Made by a program: the position numbers and the translations under genes. A stretch of DNA of 64,000 bases from Cryptomeria japonica (lineage: Eukaryota > Streptophyta > Pinopsida > Cupressales > Cupressaceae), in NCBI RefSeq assembly GCF_030272615.1, contig NC_081411.1, forward strand, positions 43,133,017 to 43,197,016, read 5' to 3'. Below are positions 60,739 through 64,000 of the stretch, piece by piece. How positions within the stretch are numbered: position 1 is the stretch's first letter; each line of letters opens with the position of its first letter. The notes under the pieces were generated by a model. It searched no databases. It saw only the letters and a list, made by a program, of their open reading frames with translations, and was not told the origin of the DNA.

Positions 60739-62544
60739 ATGGGAGGTCTCACTGCTGGTGCGGTAGGGGAGGGCGCTGCAAGGTGTCGGGGGTCTGGCAG
60801 GGTAGAAGGTGTTGGGCTGCGAGCGGCAGGGGGTGTGGGGGTGTTGCGGGGGTTGCTGGGGGGGCTGAAGCTATGCGGGGGTGGAGCTTTGGTGATGCAG
60901 GGGTGGCGTTTCAGTGGTGTGGGTATGGGGTTTTGGTGGCTTGCGGGTGGGGCTCCGACTGGGGGTGGCTCGAGGGTCTCCCATGAGCTTGGGGAGCCGA
61001 CCGACTTTGTCCTTCGGTGGGGCTCGGGTAAGGTGGTGTCTCGGGCTCCGAGCCATTTTGAACAGCCTTTTGGGGAGTGGTTTTTTTTAGGCATCCTCAT
61101 TTTAGTATTTGCTCTGATGTCAAGTTTTGGTGGGGAGGCCTCACAGGTTGCTCCAGCCTTGGATTTTCATGTTGCGGTGGGTTCAAAACCCCCACCTCAG
61201 AGTATGAAGACATTTAACAATAATCTGTATGCATCAGATTCAGGGTTTGGGAGTGGTGCCAATTCTCGCATGACGAAGATTAATGGTTGTCTGGAGAGAT
61301 GTAGCGAGCGGCCAAAGTTGGTTATTCCTCTTGAGATGATAGCGGAAGACATTGATTATTTTTCAAAACACTCGCTATACTGCAAGTTTTTGGTAATGAG
61401 GGTTTCCTTGCAGTTTTTAAAGAACTAGGCGCAAAGGACTTGGGCACCGAAAGGGGAAATGGAGATCATGTTGTTGGCCAATAACTACTTCATGGTTACT
61501 TTCAATTGCATGGAGGATCGCAATAGGGTCTTTGAAGGGGGCCCCTATTTTTACAACCAGGTGGGATTGTTCATCAAGCCTTGGCATGTGGGGTTTAATC
61601 CCTCTGAGAAGCTCCCAAATAGGGTTCCAGTGTGGGTTCGATTACCACATTTTCCGGTGGAATGCTATCGGAAGGATGTGCTCTAGATGCTTGTCGCTCT
61701 GCTTGGGAGGCCTGTGGGTTCATCAACACAAACTCTGGGGTGAAAGGTAATGACCTTTGCGCATATCTGTGTTGAAATTGATCTTAGTAAACCTTTGCCA
61801 GATGCTATAGATATGTGCGCAGGCTCTTATTCTTGGGTTCAACAGTTAGATTATGAGACTCTACCTTTCCAATGTCGTCTATGTCATGAGTATGGTCATT
61901 TACAGTGTAAGTTCTCTAGATATAAGTTGGTGGTACACCAACCTCAGTAGTCAGACCCAAGCCTAGATAGGGCTGAGAAGGGGAAAGCTGCCATGTCAGT
62001 CGAGGGCGACGGTGCTGATGGGTTTGTCTCAGTTAAGACAAAGAATAGGAACCGAGGATAAAAGAGGCCCTCACAGGAGCGACAGGAGGGGGATTATTTC
62101 AACAAATTTGAAGTCCTGGATGACCTTAGCCATCAAGAAGTAAATCTGGGGTTTACCCCTTTGGATCAAGATGCTTCAGGGGGGGTCCCAGAAAGGGTAA
62201 TTGAGAATTCTACCCAGGCCTTGCTTGTGGTTGGAAGTCAGCAGATGGAGATGGATCAGCCAGTAGGGGCCCAGTTGGAAATCACTCCAGGCTTTGAGGT
62301 GAACTCGGTTGAGGGAGAGGGGTCTTTGATAGCTCTGAAAATGGAACTGGCTGGGGTTAGAAGTAATAAGCCTTCCATTCACCTGGGTTTGTATCAGAAA
62401 GATATAAAGAAAAGTGCTTCAGAGAAGAGTTCAAAGGTGGGTAGAAAGAAAGATCTGGAGAAGATCAAATTGATGGGGGAGAACTTGGTTGAGTCAGGGT
62501 CAGTGAAGACTTTGGATACTCACTTTTCCAATCCTCCTAAATGA
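60739..62544 (+). pseudogene. LINE E ORF1 (DUF4283 and CCHC zinc knuckle)
   Basis: One frame of about 600 codons starts with ATG (MGGLTAGAVGEG), a glycine-rich N-terminus from a very G-rich DNA stretch. Then comes the DUF4283 core (PLEMIAEDIDYF, NNYFMVTFNCMEDRNRVFEG, LFIKPWHVGFNP, VPVWVRLPHFPVE) and the knuckle CRLCHEYGHLQCKF. A basic/acidic tail has VGRKKDLEK. Stops at 61426, 61684, about 61741, 61948 and about 62059 break it, but the frame is never shifted. The last codon TGA overlaps the ORF2 ATG. Confidence 0.85.
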
Positions 62545-64000
62545 TTGTGCTTTCTTGGAATGTGAGGGGCTTGAACAGCGACCCTAGACAAAAAGTTGTT
62601 CGGGAGTTGATTAGGAATCATTCACTTGATGTCTTCTTTTTGCAAGAAACTAAACTTTTTGTAGAAAGTATGATGGGTCTGGTGCCCAAGCTGTGGGGGA
62701 GGGGCGAGTGTCAATGTGTTGGGGCAGCTGGATCTTCTGGAGGGGTGGCCTGTCTTTGGAACCCTTTAAGATTTTGCCCTATCTAGTGGGTTGCCTCCAG
62801 ATCTTCGGTATATGGGGTTATATCTAGTCTCGAGACTGGAGAACTAATCTTGTTTTCTAACATATATTCCCCTACTAATTTTCAAGGCAAGCAAAACTTA
62901 TGATCCCATATTTTAGGTGTACGAAGATTGACCCCCTTTCACCCTTGGATTATGGCAGGAGATTTTAATGCAATCCTTGAGCTGAGTGAGAAGAAGGGGG
63001 GGATTATGAGGTTGGAACCCTCTTACTACCTTTTTCAGGATAGTATATCCTTGTTGCACCTTGTTGACATTAAGCCTGGCAATGGGTTGTTCACTTGGAA
63101 CAATAGGAGGTTGGGAGGGTACTGGATTGCTGAGAGGTTGGATCATTTTTTGGTCTCTAATTTTTGGATTGGGGGGGGGTGGTCCACAAGTTCTGAGATT
63201 CTAGACTGGAGAGGGTCAGACCATTGGCCCATCAAGTTGGTGTCTTCTTCGGCTCGGGTAGCCCGCTCACCTTCTTTCAAATTCGAACTCATGTGGCTTC
63301 AGGATCCTACTCTATAGGTTCTTGTAGCGGAGTGGTGGAGGAAAGGGAGGCCGGCCTTTGCACAGTCATGTACTCTTTTGCCAAGCAACTGCAATTTGTT
63401 AAGTTTCAGCTTAAACGATGGAACCGACAAGGATTCGGGAACATTTTTCATGCTAAGGAAGCTGCTCAAAGCATGCTGAATGGGATCACTAGTGAAATCA
63501 GAGAGCAGGTGTTGTCTGATGACTTGCTTAGGGAGGAGGACAGGGCTATCAAGGTGGTTGAGGAATGGGAGCTTAGGGAAGAAATATATTGGAAGCAGAG
63601 AGCTCGTATTGATTGGCTGAAGGAGGGGGACAAGAACACCGCTTTCTTCTTCAACTCAGTGAAAGCAAGAAGACATGGAAACTACATCCCTATTCTGGTT
63701 AACGATAGAGGTGAGCAGTGCCTATCCTTGAAGGAGATTTCGAGGGAGTCGCTTCATTTCTTCCAAACCCTCTTTAGGGAGGACTCCCAGGGAGAAGTGG
63801 TGGCGGAGAATCAGGTTCTTGCTTGCATTCCCTCTCTGGTCACAGGGGAGATGAATGAGAAGCTTTTGTGTCCTATTTTGATGGAAGAGCTGGAAAGGAT
63901 TGTCTTTCACATGAGGAAAGGAAAAGCTCCTGGATCGGATGGGTTCCCGGTTGAATTCTTCCAAGAGTTCTGGGATATTATCAAATTAGATCTATTGGAT
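62541..64000 (+). pseudogene. LINE E ORF2, 5' part (endonuclease and start of reverse transcriptase)
   Basis: It starts MIVLSWNVRGLNSDPRQK, with QETK, AGDFNAILELSEKKGG, FTWNNRR, AERLDHFLVS and RGSDHWPIK, so all endonuclease motifs are present. Stops lie at about 62785, 62900 and 63317. After a shift near 63340 the linker and the reverse transcriptase N-terminus follow (LKEGDKNTAFFFNSVKARR, RKGKAPGSDGFPVEFF). The catalytic box would lie beyond the window. Confidence 0.85.
63901..64000 (+). other. Reverse transcriptase N-terminus cut by window end
   Basis: The APGSDGFP block marks the start of the reverse transcriptase fingers. The domain continues past 64000. Confidence 0.7.

Larger units (their letters stand above)
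60680..64000 (+). mobile_element. LINE E, L1-type element of a different family (cut by window end)
   Basis: The G-rich 5' region and higher GC content set it apart from LINEs A-D. ORF1 has a CCHC knuckle, which the others lack. The 5' boundary is approximate. The element continues beyond 64000 inside the reverse transcriptase. Confidence 0.85.

Noticed and set aside
1-64000. CRISPR arrays, tRNA or rRNA genes, host protein-coding genes
   Set aside because: None seen. The repeats present are transposon ends, tandem repeats or microsatellites.

Overview
This is a gene-desert window of a large plant nuclear genome. I see no intact host gene, tRNA or rRNA. Almost everything that can be named is a retrotransposon, mostly broken by stops, frameshifts and nested insertions. 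The families are plant L1-type LINEs with an RNase H domain, a Tat-like Ty3/gypsy element with an antisense plant-mobile-domain gene, and non-autonomous LTR elements. These, with the AT-rich spacers, suggest a gymnosperm, most likely a conifer. That assignment is inference from style, not from a marker gene.

Layout. 1-1568 is the 5' part of LINE A (minus strand). 1569-5125 is AT-rich sequence with two TA microsatellites. 5126-46493 is one tandem array of a short non-autonomous LTR element, with six LTRs (a-f, about 1.35 kb each) alternating with five short internal regions (about 0.67-0.70 kb, the fourth truncated). The array is split by later insertions: a LINE 3' fragment in LTR a, a 12.3-kb Tat-like element in LTR b, LINE B in LTR c, a solo LTR in LTR d, and LINE C in LTR f. 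Target-site duplications (TSDs) can be read for all but LINE C. LTR e together with its left flank (35491-35906) repeats LTR a together with its left flank (5126-5584), so part of the array was itself duplicated.

46494-46838 is a 203-bp repeat into which LINE D (46839 to about 56490, minus strand) is inserted. LINE D in turn carries a solo LTR (52110-53667, TSD AGAAC). 56491-60670 is decayed sequence with a candidate MITE, a tandem repeat and a broken minus-strand reading frame. LINE E (a different, more GC-rich family) starts near 60680 and runs off the end inside the reverse transcriptase.

How the parts work together. LINE ORF1 is an RRM-like DUF4283-type protein. ORF2 carries endonuclease, reverse transcriptase, a zinc-binding region and RNase H. 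In four copies the ORF1 stop and ORF2 start overlap as ATGA, which suggests termination-reinitiation. LINEs B, C and D also share a third reading frame downstream of ORF2, and a 3' end with two hairpins whose stems covary. In the LTR elements every internal region keeps a plus-strand TATA box, a 78-nt exon and a splice-donor site, antisense to the element. This exon resembles exon 1 of the antisense plant-mobile-domain gene in the Tat-like element. The most promising undescribed points are the LINE ORF3, the covarying 3' hairpins, and the LTR array carrying a conserved antisense promoter-exon module.
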